This document shows positions 12,399 to 24,670 of a DNA stretch of 64,000 nt, one piece after another. Each line of letters starts with the position of its first letter. The stretch's first letter is position 1. The position numbers were made by a program, and so were the translations under genes. The notes under the pieces are model-generated. The model was given only the letters and a program-made list of their open reading frames with translations. It had not been told where the DNA came from and searched no databases. Origin of the DNA: Lingula anatina (Eukaryota; Brachiopoda; Lingulata; Lingulida; Lingulidae); assembly GCF_001039355.2 (NCBI RefSeq), contig NW_019775427.1:114650-178649 (forward strand), given 5' to 3'.

Positions 12399-15253
12399 AT
12401 GAATCAGACTGGGCCTGTGGTTATGAATTTGTATATGTTGAAATTGACACATGTCATTAAACATTCATTGCGTATATCGAATCGTAAAACGCCCGATAAA
12501 ATACCTTATTGGTCCCGATTGTTTGTCCATATAAATGACGTCCCTTTGATATCAAAGCCAAGCTGTCCAGCTAGAGCGCACAGTCTAGCAAAACGCTCTA
12601 ACGTGGACCCTACAGAAATCAAACATGCCAGCGTTTGTGATATTTGTGACAATATACTTTCTGTGGTGTCATCTGGAGCCACGGTGCAAAAGCTAGCAGT
12701 ATTAAACACTGAATTTGGGTTGGCTATTTACAAGCAGTTGACCGCCGATACAGAGGTTAAAGACATATTTTCTCGCCTATTAACATCTCCACCGCTTTGG
12801 CCATGCTACAACTGGGCACTAACGGCACTTCTGAAGATCAGATAAACCGCGCGATGAAATTCGGCACACGCTGCGGCTTGAACGCTAAACTGCATAATGC
12901 AAGCAACAACTACACGTTGAAATCCGCCAACAGGTTCTTTGGGAGCAAACGTTTTCCATTTCGACAAACATTCCTTAGCGACATGCGAGACTATTTTAAT
13001 GCAGTACCTGAGTCTGTGGATTTCATGGCAAATCCCGAAGGGTCTCGCGTGCATATCAATAAATGGGTGGGAAATCAGTCAAATGATAAAATCAAAGAAC
13101 TTATGGCAAAGGGAACAATTACCAAAAGCACTGTCTTTGTTTTGGCCAATGCCATCTACTTCAAAGGACAGTGGAATATGCCATTTAACTACACCATGAC
13201 ATCTATCTTACCTTTCAGAAGCAAAGGGCAGGAGGTAGGTCTGCATAGGTTTTGGTTATTCATGCTAGTTTTCTTTTTTTTTAATGCTCACACGTCTAAA
13301 AAGAAAAAAAATCAATCATTTTGCATACATATAACCCCGTATTGCTTTTTACTTGAATATCTTTATTTTCTAGTATGACAGAGCCCTACTGTAGAACATT
13401 GTTTACACGACCGTCTCCGGTATTCGTTCTAATCTTCAGAAAAGTGATCACCTGAATATCATATTAATTCTATTTCATAATATAGTTTCTAAATTAAATT
13501 AAATTCTTAATGCTTCTCAAAGTACCACAACAAGTTTTAATACGGTGCGGTATTCTGATTTTAGGCAAAAGTTCCGATGATGAAAATGTTAGGCCAGACA
13601 CACCGTTATGGTATTAGCACAAAATGGAACTGCCAAATAATAGAACTACCGTATACCGGAAATGTCAGCATGTTGGTCCTTCTCCCCAATGAACCCGACG
13701 GTCTTCCTCAGCTTGAGAGTGCAATCAACAGCGTCGAGCTTAACTCCCTGGTGAAAAATCTGGCCAAAAGGCCCGTGGATGTTTATATGCCCCGATTTGA
13801 AATAAAGGACGTTACCATTAAGCTTGCGGACCATCTGAAGAAACTTGGTATGACGTATATGTTTGTGGACGGGGAAGCAGACCTGAGTAGTATAGGCGGT
13901 GCTCCGGGACAATTGTTCATATCTACAGCTGTTCATCAAGCATATGTTAGAGTGGACGAAGAAGGTCAGTGAAGAAATTTACAGTTTCACTTATCATAAA
14001 ACATCTTTCTTTGAAAATATACAATTATTTCATTTTCGACTTTTCAAATCGTTAGTGTCCGATGTAAAATAGTGCACGGTACTAATATAATATCGTATAA
14101 TATCATTATCGTGGTATATTGATAAAATGTTGGTCAATTCCAAATTCTTGTATTGAATGAAGTCGATGATATTTTTTGATAACAAAAAACAAATAAATCC
14201 TACGACCACAAGGCATTTCCATTTGCAGCACCCATTTTATATATGGAATGAACTACCCTCACACATTCGGACTATTGATAGTGTTGAGGTTTTAAAAAAA
14301 TACTTGAAAACACTCTTATTTGCACAATTAAAATGTAATACCTGAAATTATACATGTATATTTTCTCATTTTATCAGATAAAGGTTTATTGTTTAGACTA
14401 TTACTATTATAACAAGCATTAATCATTTTAATTGTTTTATTCACCTACGCTTTTATTATTCATATGATTATTATTAGTAGTATATTTGCAATATACCTGT
14501 AAATAATATTGTATATTCGTTGCAATGCACAGCGTGGACTAATGGGATTTTGCATAGACAAAGATACAGTATACATCAGCAGATTATTGTGTACTGAATT
14601 CATTATCATTCTTAGTATCCCAATACCCTGGACGGGGTCACAGGCTATCATCATGAAAGATGCAACTGTTTAGGGTAAATTGTATTATCTTAATGTAACT
14701 TAAAGGGTGTTGATACTGTAATCAAAATAGCTTGATGTTTAAACGCCACTTGGTTAATTATTAATACGATGTTTATTTATTTATGTCTGTGTTTATTGAA
14801 ACAGTAATAATTTATTTCAGCTGGAATATTTATCATTAAAATTATATTTTTTTATTCAGAATTCCTTTTTCTCTTATAAATATTTATACAGTGGTTAAGT
14901 GTACAATGTTCGACAATTTAAGGATTTTTATATTGACAACTGGTGAACGTCACCAACGTCTATTTGTGTTTTATCAGGTTAAAAGTAAAATATAATGAAA
15001 CGTATGTTACAGGGACTGAAGCCGGTGCAGCGACAGGTACGGGAGGGGCCGCAACCGTCAAACCCCCTGTCTTCAGTTCATGTTCATGATACGGGACAAT
15101 ATCACTGAAACTATACTCTTTCTGGGGAGACTCCGCGAGGCACCGGGAAAGAGTTTGCAACTTGGCTTGAGTGACTCCTCTGCGGGGCACTCAACGGCAA
15201 ACTGGTTTTTACTGATTTTGTGTATTTTCTTTGCGATGTATTTGGGCGTTTAG
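12399..15253 (+). pseudogene. Serpin gene, three exons, with two frame breaks
   Basis: Exon 1 (about 12399-13234) covers helix A (NTEFGLAIYKQL), SPINISTALAMLQLG, KSANRFFGSK and FVLANAIYFKGQWNMPFN; exon 2 (13565-13964) covers KVPMMKML, ELPYTGNVSMLVLLP and the reactive-loop hinge start VRVDEEG; exon 3 (15013-15253) continues TEAGAATG. Serpins are suicide inhibitors of proteases; the small-residue hinge suits an inhibitory type. Two breaks interrupt the frame. One base is missing in a T run at 12768-12771, between KDIF and SPINIST. In exon 3, about 13 bases expected for the ADHP motif are absent near 15078, so one frame ends at TGA 15088 while the other gives FMFMIRDN and ETILFLGRL. The tail after GRL is about 40 residues and ends in WFLLILCIFFAMYLGV, unlike a normal serpin terminus. 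The first break looks like a homopolymer error; the second could be real. Confidence 0.75.
14157..14345 (+). mobile_element. Non-LTR retrotransposon (LINE) ORF2 3'-terminal fragment
   Basis: The frame contains FYIWNELPSHIRTIDSVEVL followed by KKYLKTLLF, the typical C-terminal motif of LINE reverse transcriptase proteins (WNxLPxxIR, then a spaced KxxLKTxLF). Only the last 50-60 residues remain, ending at a stop at 14343. It is a 5'-truncated insertion inside the second serpin intron, same orientation as the serpin. Confidence 0.65.
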
Positions 15254-17548
15254 TGTTCTCATATCTGTGGATGTCCACTAATTGAACTGGTTAGGAAAAA
15301 TGATGTATTTGCTTCTCCGTTATAAAGCTAAAGTTGTAAAATATCATATTTACAGTTTTGGTAGAATATTGCTTAGGAACAAATGGTATATTTTACCAAG
15401 ATGAAAGGCAAATATTTGTCCAAGTGATAAATGTATGTAAATTTGATTGTTCAAAATGAAAGATTAAAGTCACTGGACTACCTACAAGTTAAGGTAAAAT
15501 GTGAAAAAAACATAATTGCGATATTGTCTAGACATACACAGTTGCCGTCAAGAAAGAAAAATATGATAGTTGGTTTGGACAAGAAAGTACATGTGATGTG
15601 TTTACCTCGCCCAACCAGCATAGCGTACTTACTCTTTGATTCTCATTTTCGAAACCAATTCTATTTTCTTGTTAAATGCCTCATTTCAGCGGTAGTCACT
15701 GTACAAATCTTATGCTGGCTTGCAACAGCCTATTGTTTCGAAGTAAGCTTCGGAAGGAATTGATTGGATTAAACACATATAGACGTAATACACGTTCACC
15801 TTAAATTTGTTACGTGTATTTCATGTTGCTTCAAGAACACGTCGATATATTTTGGATTTGGACATATTCTTCCTTATTTCAGAGAATTCGGATTAGTTTA
15901 CTAATGAAATGTTTTCATCATCGTTCCACCCTCTCTTGAATAAAAGTCTGGGTTTGCAACTGTTTGCGGGATCTTTGTGAGACATTTGCTCTGAAAGATA
16001 AGATTCTGGCAGTTTCATATAATATCAATACAAAATATGGTTCACACCAGCAAAGCGTATGTCTGTCTGTTTAAATAAGAAAACTACCAAACGGCATGCG
16101 ATCAGACAGTTACTATCGCAGTTGGGGTTTTTACAATTAACTTAAAATGATACGACGCACACTGTATACGTAGGGTGATAGAAAGTGAAGTACATGTACA
16201 GTAAAATTCCATATGAATATCAGATAATCTTTATTACACTTGGACTGATTTACCATTATATCGTAAAGTCTTCACTGAAAACAGACAATCAACCTGTTTA
16301 AACAGGTCCCTATTTTTGCCGTTGGTGACTCAGTAAGACCAACATTCACTGTAGTTGCATTGTAAAACAAAATGTTTGGTTTTGCTGGGGATGCTTTTCG
16401 GTCCCGCACTCCTTATAGTTTCTCGATTTTTGACTGGGCCGCCTGGTGCCCTCTGGTTATAAGCATCTCGGATGGAGAAACATAATATATCCATTGTGTT
16501 AGCTGACGTTTCTACTGCCTGTATTTCTCTCTGTCGCTTTTGGTGACCATGCAATGTCCTTTTTGTCCTTCCTTCTTCAGTCTATTAGCCACCACTTTCC
16601 GTATCCATCATGTCAATCTCTGATAATAAGTACCTGATACCCCACATCATCCAATGTATTTAACTACCTGCTTGTACAGTGTATGCACCCCTCAGGGACG
16701 TACAGAAATAATTGTGTGCAGCAATATTTTCAGAAGTCAAATTATTTTACCAAATGTCAGTTAAGACAGATCGGAATGCACGAGGTGCATTACAGTCATT
16801 CTCTGTTCATGATGTGGGATGATAAAAAAATCAGTGTTACCAAAACGAAAAAGATATATTCTTTTATGAAAAGCACTTACAAAAATTATCCACATTTTGC
16901 AGAAACCACGTCTTGTTCCCAATAAAACCAGGAAATTATAGTTCTACATAAGATTAACCGAAATGATTGAAAAGTCATAATCGTTTACAACATACAACGT
17001 CTTGTTTACAAAAAAAGAAGAAAAAAACCCAGTGAATGTAAACCATAAATTAAATTTTACTCGATGCGGGATCTTATTTTAGTCAATAACTTAAAGGTGA
17101 TTGTGCAATTTAAAAGTTGGAAATTCAAAACATTTTAGCAAGAAATGTTAATTATCTTGATGGTTGGGTCAATATTATACGATAATTATTAAAAAAAAAA
17201 TTAAAAAAAACAAGCTTGAAGATTTTCATATGTATACCGTTGGCTCACGGCCAACCTTGAAGTAGGTCTTTATCAGACGATATATCATAACTCACCACTT
17301 AGTGGTGTAGCGGCCAGGACGCATACAAAATATTTTTGTTAGAATTTTTATATTTTTTATGTTATTTTACTTTACTTTATTTTATTCTATTTATTGGCCA
17401 AGAACATGATAGCTTACACCATGAACGATCCTTCATGGTGATCATAACTGATAGAAAGCTTTTTGAATTAGCATCATGGTTGTGGCACTTAATTGCCTCA
17501 CAGTCAGAATAAACTGTTTAGCCCCCAGTTTTTTTTTTTTTTTTTTTT
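15254..17548. other. Gene-free stretch before the assembly gap
   Basis: Several open frames of 60-110 codons occur (for example 15431-15763 on plus) but none has recognisable domains, splice signals or codon texture of a gene. No repeat structure stands out apart from AT-rich tracts and a T20 run that abuts the gap. Confidence 0.5.
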
Positions 17549-18147
17549 NNNNNNNNNNNNNNNNNNNNNNNNNNNNNNNNNNNNNNNNNNNNNNNNNNNN
17601 NNNNNNNNNNNNNNNNNNNNNNNNNNNNNNNNNNNNNNNNNNNNNNNNNNNNNNNNNNNNNNNNNNNNNNNNNNNNNNNNNNNNNNNNNNNNNNNNNNNN
17701 NNNNNNNNNNNNNNNNNNNNNNNNNNNNNNNNNNNNNNNNNNNNNNNNNNNNNNNNNNNNNNNNNNNNNNNNNNNNNNNNNNNNNNNNNNNNNNNNNNNN
17801 NNNNNNNNNNNNNNNNNNNNNNNNNNNNNNNNNNNNNNNNNNNNNNNNNNNNNNNNNNNNNNNNNNNNNNNNNNNNNNNNNNNNNNNNNNNNNNNNNNNN
17901 NNNNNNNNNNNNNNNNNNNNNNNNNNNNNNNNNNNNNNNNNNNNNNNNNNNNNNNNNNNNNNNNNNNNNNNNNNNNNNNNNNNNNNNNNNNNNNNNNNNN
18001 NNNNNNNNNNNNNNNNNNNNNNNNNNNNNNNNNNNNNNNNNNNNNNNNNNNNNNNNNNNNNNNNNNNNNNNNNNNNNNNNNNNNNNNNNNNNNNNNNNNN
18101 NNNNNNNNNNNNNNNNNNNNNNNNNNNNNNNNNNNNNNNNNNNNNNN
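17549..18147. other. Assembly gap, 599 N, flanked by poly-T
   Basis: The run of N is bordered by about 20 T on the left and about 38 nearly pure T on the right. The long homopolymer probably caused the assembly to stop. Open frames crossing the gap are meaningless. Confidence 0.98.
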
Positions 18148-19132
18148 TTTTTTTTTTTTTTTTTTTTTTCTTTTTTTTTTTTTTTGTTTCTGTTGTCTTT
18201 ATAGTGTATAGCGCGAGTGTCACGGCATTAAAGATTACGTAAGAGCGGTTTGAAACATAAAGTATACCGATGTTAAATGCGGCGATATAACAGTATGCAT
18301 CCTTGTTTTGTTAATTACTTCGATATTTCAAGTAAGCGATTTGTACTAACCCATTAATAGGTATATTGCGATATCTGATATGTCAGAAAAAGATTAACTA
18401 GTAACTGCACTTTCTCAGAATGGTTTTGTATTAACTGTATTTCTCTTTGACTTCTACAGAGATAAAGAAGGTAAAGAAATGTCCATTAACTTGAGAGGAC
18501 ACTACCAAATGTCACCAAATTTACACACAATTAACACTAGGATGTATTCGTTATAGGTTACGGCGTGTGTCTACCCGTGCAGCGGTTGCAAAAATTCCAG
18601 CTGTCAATTTAATGACACTTAATGGCTGAATGTTTTCCGGTAATGGCAACAAAACGTAGATATTATACGTTAATTATAACCTTAAAAGATCAGTTCATTT
18701 TAGGAAATACAACCAAAGGACTTCTTTTCAGCAAAAAACGCATACGTGTTGTCTCAGTCTCTATGGTCCCTTCCCGTTGAGCGATACACTTTTCTATACC
18801 AGTTTAACTGGTCTTAACACGTAATTGCGCTGTCAGAGGTTTAACCCCCCCCCCCCCCCCATATCACAAGTCCCATTGTACCAAACAGAATTAACCCAGT
18901 AAACTTGCTGTGTCGAGCGCAAGGGCTCCGTGAAGGATTATTGTACCCTGAAACTCTTTGCCAAAAACAACTTATTTACTACCTTACACACATTATTTTG
19001 GACAACAAAATTACTAAATTACTTAACGGTTTCTCAATATTTACCTTTACCTGAGCACCAACGAATACCGTTTTAACGCCAAATTATTGAGACTATTTAT
19101 TATTCTAAAACCTTGTCACCGATTTTTCTTAA
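18148..19132. other. Gene-free stretch after the gap
   Basis: AT-rich sequence with a C16 run near 18843. No exon, RNA gene or repeat boundary is evident. Confidence 0.5.
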
Positions 19133-19462
19133 AGGGATAATAACTCTTCGTTTTGGTGAAGAAATGAATTTTCCTGGAGTAAACAACAATTTCCCCATAC
19201 TTACCAATGGTTAATGAATCCATTTTTACATTCAAAGCTAGTCCTTGTTTTTTTTCTAAAAGGTTTTTCTTTTGTTATAATCTCTTAAGAGATTATGACT
19301 GGGTATAGCCATCATTGGAGGTCACGTGGTCTAAAGACACGCTCAGATATCAGAATAATAGCTATAACCGCTGTTTTTGTGGAACAACAGAAAATATTAT
19401 ACTTCGCATTGTTCACAATGTTTTTATTGTGAAATATAGATCTCATACGAAGAGTTATCCCT
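19133..19462. mobile_element. TTAA-flanked MITE, copy 1
   Basis: The element begins AGGGATAATAACTCTTCG and ends CGAAGAGTTATCCCT, with TTAA on both sides (19129-19132 and 19463-19466). A second copy lies at 54879-55223 in POLR3B. The interior carries a palindrome around ATAATCTCTTAAGAGATTAT. There is no coding capacity; the TTAA target suggests a piggyBac- or Kolobok-type transposase in trans. Confidence 0.85.
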
Positions 19463-19857
19463 TTAAAATTCTCAGTTTAGATTTCACCATTAATAAAGTA
19501 AAACTGCCTTTGTTTAATGAAAATCTGCACTAATGGGGTCATAGCTTAATAACAAGCTCTTTGAAAGTAAAATGACGGCAAGGGATTGTGGCCCATACAA
19601 ATGTAGCAAATTATGCCAATTTTGGTGATAAAATCTTGTTCAGGGATGAAGTTATGCCCCATACCGATAACTGCAGAAAAAAAACATTTTCTGTATCGAT
19701 GACAATAAAGGGTTACAATACTCTCAACGACTTTAGGCGATCTCGCTTACTTAAATGTCTGCATGGCTTCAAAGTTGGGACTCTTTCAAACTGGTACCAT
19801 ATAGAAAAGTGTACCGCTCGAGGTGAAAAGGGTATTTTAACCAATCAAACTGCCAGA

Positions 19858-20465
19858 CTTGAAGTCACAGTCTTTACCTGTGTAGCCAGGGTCACAGTCA
19901 CATACATAACCGTTTACCATGTCCATACAAGTGCCATACAAGCAGGGCCAACTGTCGCATTCGCTCACTTTAGTATCACACCGTTGAACCCAGCTTGGCA
20001 GCGACACACGTGACCGTCAGTGGGACTGTAGTCACATCTCCCTCCGTTCTGACACAGGCATCGCTCACAGCGGGCACCGTTCTACAACTTTGGGCACGTG
20101 CACTGAAAGGACCCATCGAGTCGTATGATACAGCGTCCGCCGTGAAGACAGGGAGAGCTGGTGCAAGGGTCGACACGGGTTTGGCAGTGGATTCCTGTGT
20201 GGGTGGCCGGGCAGGTGCAGACGTAACCCCCAAGCTTCGGAGCGCACGTGGACCCATTCTGACATGGGTTGGACTGACAGAAATCGATTTAGGTCCCACA
20301 ATACTTGCCAATATAAAATGCAGGACATATTCATTGGAATTCACCGATCAGGTTTTTCAATATACCGGAAGCACCAAAATCCGTCTCCTTGCATTGCGCG
20401 CCGTTTTTGCGTGGATTTACAGAACATGGCGTTGTTGTAGATGTACTTCCTGCAGCACTCCCAGC
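19858..20465 (-). pseudogene. Decayed duplicate of the EGF-domain cassette
   Basis: Read on the minus strand one frame gives four EGF-like units: CSVNPRKNGAQCKET (second core Cys now Arg), CQSNPCQNGSTCAPKLGGYV, CTSSPCLHGGRC, and RCERCLCQNGGRCDYSP. In-frame stops occur at 20331-20333 (TGA), 20289-20291 (TAA) and 20082-20084 (TAG), and a frameshift near 19975-19995 precedes CDSWPCLYGTCMDMVNGY. It is clearly homologous to the intact exon at 21756-22123 and, at its 5' end, to the exon at 27487-27723, here joined without an intron. The 3' flank (about 19640-19850) is also homologous to 21600-21755. It is a dead copy. Confidence 0.8.
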
Positions 20466-20514
20466 GAATATTGATTTATACTGTAATAACTGTTCAATCA
20501 ACCAGCGCTGAACA

Positions 20515-20825
20515 AAATGACGACGAAAATGCAGCAGTATCGAAGTAGCGAAAAAGCATTAACGCAGTAGTGGTCTGGAGCATGTTTGCAGTAGAAATGA
20601 AGCAAAACCTACTGCAATTCTACTCCAAAAAGTACATAAGTTTGTACAGAGAGGAGCACCAATGCAGTAAATTAGCAGCATGATAGAAGCATGTTACAAA
20701 TATGCTAATTAGCTTCCAAATTGAAGCAGATTTGAAGCATGTTTGCAGTATGATTGCAGTAGTCTACTGCGGTTTGAAGTATGATTGCAGTAGTCTACTG
20801 CGCTGGATCTACTGCGTTTTCTTGC
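20515..20825. repeat. Clustered GCAGTA / TACTGC repeats
   Basis: About 300 bp rich in the hexamer GCAGTA and its complement TACTGC, with longer direct units such as GTATGATTGCAGTAGTCTAC repeated at about 20747 and 20778 and a GAAGCATGTTTGCAGTA unit. GCAGTAGTCTACTGC is itself palindromic. It looks like a degenerate minisatellite; no ORF uses it. Confidence 0.6.
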
Positions 20826-21755
20826 GGGTGCCCTGACAGGACAAAAAAATCAGTAGTTTGGTAAAACAAGAAAAAAAACACGCCACAGCAATCACAATAG
20901 GTTGTTTCATCCCCTTTATCATTTCGTACGATTTGGGGTCTTCTCTCAAGGGACGGGTAGGGACCTTGCTCCCGTTATTGGTCTTTGTTATATGTAGAGA
21001 TTATGACAATGTCATTGATGTAAGACCTAGCTATATTTCAAGGTAATATATTGGGCCACCGTTTTGCAAAAAATTATTTTCTTTGGAAAATTTATTTGTT
21101 TTGAACGCCTGGTTTGATATAATGATGACAAGTTACACAATTTTAGACTATTTTCCAAATGTGTTGCTGTTTTTTCTCTTTTTTAACCTATACAGTATGC
21201 ATACCTGTAAAACAACACAAGGAAAACCGAAAGGCTTATATTGTCTTCAAACGTACAGGAGTGATCAATATTGCTATAAAGGCTAAATATCTCAGAAACA
21301 GAAGTTACTATACAAATCTGGCCAAAGTCATGTGAAGATTATGACAGTACGACATAAGCACTGACATTTGATGTTTATATCAAGGTCAAATGGGCCAAAA
21401 ATTTGTAATTTTTTTTCTGTAGAAAATTTATTTTTTTATATTTATTAATTTATTAATTAATTAATTTATTTATTTATTTATTTGAACATCTGGTTTGCAT
21501 CAAAACATCCAAACCAAAGTTGCGACACTGCAAAGAGAAATATAAACGTTGACATTTTATATTTTCGGGGAATTTTTATTGCTTTAAATCACAACAAAGA
21601 TAGCTGCATTACTGATTTATCAAATGCAGGAAAACATAATTTTCGGCAGCGATGGCAATAAGGATTGCAATACACTTAATGCAATCCCTCTTATGTTACT
21701 GCCTGCATGGCTACGAAGTTGAAAAATCCTCAAACTGATGCCATACTAAAAAGTG

Positions 21756-22123
21756 TTAACCAATCAAACTGCCAGACTTGACGTCACAGTCTTTGCCTGT
21801 GTAGCCAGGGTCACAGTCACATTTATAATCGTTAACCAAGTCCATACATATGCCATTCCAGCATGGGTAGCTGTCGCATTCGTTCTCATCAGTCTCACAC
21901 TTCGTCCCGATGAACCCCGCCTTGCAGCGACACACGTGACCTTCACTGGGACTGTAGTCACATCTACCACCGTTCTGACACAGGCATCGCTCACAGAGGG
22001 CCCCAGACCACACCTTTTGGCACGTGCACTGGAAGGTCCCATCGAGTCGTGTGATACAGCCACCGCCGTGAAGACAGGGGGAACTAGCGCAAAGGTCGGT
22101 CCCCTTGTGGGTGGCTGGGCTTT
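21756..22123 (-). CDS. EGF-like domain exon, terminal (same gene or its tandem copy)
   Basis: The minus-strand exon starts after TCTCTTTCACAG and encodes CASSPCLHGGGCITRLDGTF, ALCERCLCQNGGRCDYSP, and ENECDSYPCWNGICMDLVND, ending GYTGKDCDVKSGSLIG and stop TAA at 21756. The third unit has the calcium-binding EGF start (DENEC). Sequence on the intron side of its acceptor (GACAAAAACATTCAGTC) also flanks the exon at 27487-27723, so the exon arose by duplication with part of the intron. Compared with the decayed copy at 19858, its 5' end has lost an EGF and a half. It may be the last exon of the lectin/EGF gene upstream, or the surviving part of a separate copy. Entry phase (one base carried in) suits both. 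Confidence 0.6.
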
Positions 22124-23569
22124 CTGTGAAAGAGACAAAAACATTCAGTCGACCCCAGTCAAAGCACCCTTGCAAATCAGCCTTTTATTGAAAGAAGTGC
22201 ATGTATTCTAACTGATAAAACCGTTAAAGTGCACGAAGAACGGCATGTAGTAATTATAAATTGCTGTTAATGTCCCGAATACATAGGTTTTTTTTTTTCG
22301 CTAACATTTTCCAAGCTGTCTCTTTAAGTCCTCAGCTGATTTTGATATTATTTCCCTGATAACTATGGCAAAAATTCTTTCTGAAGTCTTTCGTAAAGTA
22401 TCTTTAAAAGGATATGTCACATGTACACACACGTGAGATGAACACTATTGTGCTATACATGAAGAATAACATACTGAGGTATTCGGACCATTATTTGCTA
22501 TTATCTAATGGTGTTATTAGGCCTACATTTTTTTTAACAGCACCGGTTTTATCATATATTTCTACGTTTTATTCTGTAAGACAGTTTACCAAGAAATTGC
22601 TTCCTATCAAATTGATAACTTGTAAAATTTTGACTCTGGACAGTGGACCACCAGCTTGCCGAAGTGCTTATTTGTAAAAAAAAATAAATGCATTAGGTAT
22701 GTTTACACAGAAATATCAACGATACCTTCCGAATATCCGCCCTTATTCTCTTCACCGAGGGCAATCGGACAGAAAACTGCCAAAAACCAAAGCTGTAAAA
22801 GTATCTTCATTCCTGATGTCTTCTGTTACACTGGTGCATCAGGCAAGTGAGCTATCTTTTTAAGCGACTTCCAAATTTAAGGTGCATTTCCACGTGGCGA
22901 AAAATGAATGTACCTCGCTTGGACCTTAGATTTGATATCCAACCCCAAACATTCAAGCACTTTTTTCTAATTAACGTCAAGGTTTAAGTATGCAAAACAA
23001 AGTGACATCCACTTGATTCGTGATCCTGTTGTTTTTTCCTCAGGCGACCCAGGATCGCACTCAGAACAACCTACTTCGCATGTTTGTGTGGGGAACTCGG
23101 TGAAGGTCTCGAGCGTGTGCACGATAAAGGCGTAGATGTCACCATGGCATCAGCCATCTGTTCAAAAAGGAAGTTATCCTTGCTAAAGATCACGTATGTC
23201 TTGATAATTGTTAATGGGTAAATATTGCAGGAAGGACGTCACGCGCTGATAGCCCTGATAATAGGCCTACTGCTGACATCGGCGCTTACCGTATAGTTTT
23301 TTTTCCCCAGACAACAAGTAATGAATTAAGGAACACCTGGAACTGACTGCTGACGCCTGTGTTCAGTTAAAATGCTGCAAAACCTGGGTATTTCGTAAAC
23401 TTCGCAGTTGACTTTATCGAAAAACGAATCTTCGGTACGTTTGTATTATCTTACTTTAAATATTTAAAAGCCAATATCACCGCTTTACTTATGTTGTTTT
23501 TCTTGCTTGTGTTCCGTGTATTCCCATCCATTAGTATGTCGTTCAATTCACAGAGAATCAACGACTTAA

Positions 23570-23776
23570 CTAAATGAACATTCGTTTGTGAGAAGTTTTC
23601 GGGTCATTGATGGGAGTGTAAATGATGCTATGCACTTGGTGGCATCCTCTGAGAAGACAATTCTGATAAGTCCACACTGATTTAATTTTATCCTCTAGAG
23701 ACCCAGAAACTAATGCAAGAGCGCAAAAACTGTAAAAAAGATGTCTCTGCATCGTAAAATCCCTACTCACAAACAA
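23570..23776 (-). other. Small ORF with signal-peptide-like start, duplicated at 24215-24395
   Basis: The minus frame contains MQRHLFYSFCALALVSGS, hydrophobic and signal-like, then VWTYQNCLLRGCHQVHSIIY. The diverged copy at about 24215-24395 keeps the matching frame as PYQNCLLGGLHQVQSNIY but has a TGA between the two blocks. Conservation of frame hints at a former first exon of a secreted protein. I do not recognise it. Confidence 0.3.
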
Positions 23777-24670
23777 ACAAATCGTTTCTCTGGTCTTAGA
23801 ATGGCGTTATAAACCAATATCACTGCTTTACACGTGTGTCAATTCCACAACCGGATTATATATTTTTTGGAAAAGTGAAACGATTCTATGTATTCTTATC
23901 CATCTTGGTCTAGATTCATTATCACTGGATGGCGCTATCATAAGGATAGCACTGTCCACTGTATAAATTTGCTAGCCTATGGACAGTTGTCTCGAAGAAA
24001 GCAGTCATTTTTAACCACTGGATAGCAACATCAGAAACAAAAATATTTGTCTAGTATTAAGGAAACATTACTTTACCCACAGGATAATTGTCCAGAGGTT
24101 AACAATATTATCCAATGGATAGTGTTGTCCATAGGATAGCGCTATCCAGTGTTGATGAAACTGCACCCTGGTGGACTTTACAGAGGGAAAAACGTTAGAC
24201 TAAACAGCCACATGACTGGAGAGGTTGTCTTGCCATTGGTGAGATGGTAAATGTTGCTTTGTACTTGGTGCAACCCTCCGAGTAAACAGTTCTGATAAGG
24301 CCACAGAGAAGCACTTCATGAATGACATCCTCTGGAGACCAAGAAACTAACGCGAGAGAGCGATAAAACAACAAAAAGATGCTCCAAAATTAAAGAAAAG
24401 ACAGCGCTGGAAACACTTCAACACTCATCAGTGCATCAAACAAAATTCTTTCGTCGAGTCGAGAATATTAAAGAATTGGCTGTCATGTCATATGCTTCAC
24501 CTTTGTATCATACAAACAACTGTGAATACTATTAATCTTCTATAGGGCCACCAAATACCTTAGCCCTTCACCGTCTTCTCGTGAAAATTTTATGTTTGTG
24601 TATTTCAACTTTGAAATCACGTTTGACGGCAATCAGCTTATGCCGATAACTTGGTGATTTCTTTGGGTAG

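Noticed and set aside
17476-18242. Long open frames across the N run on both strands
   Set aside because: They consist of the gap and flanking poly-T or poly-A; no real coding information.
19588-20474. Plus-strand frames over the EGF region (also 21753-22211 and 26194-26691)
   Set aside because: They are antisense shadows; the minus strand gives regular six-cysteine EGF spacing.
23040-23170. Minus-strand cysteine-containing exon (CHGDIYAFIVHTLETF)
   Set aside because: A TGA stands directly before it and no acceptor lies between, so the frame cannot be entered.
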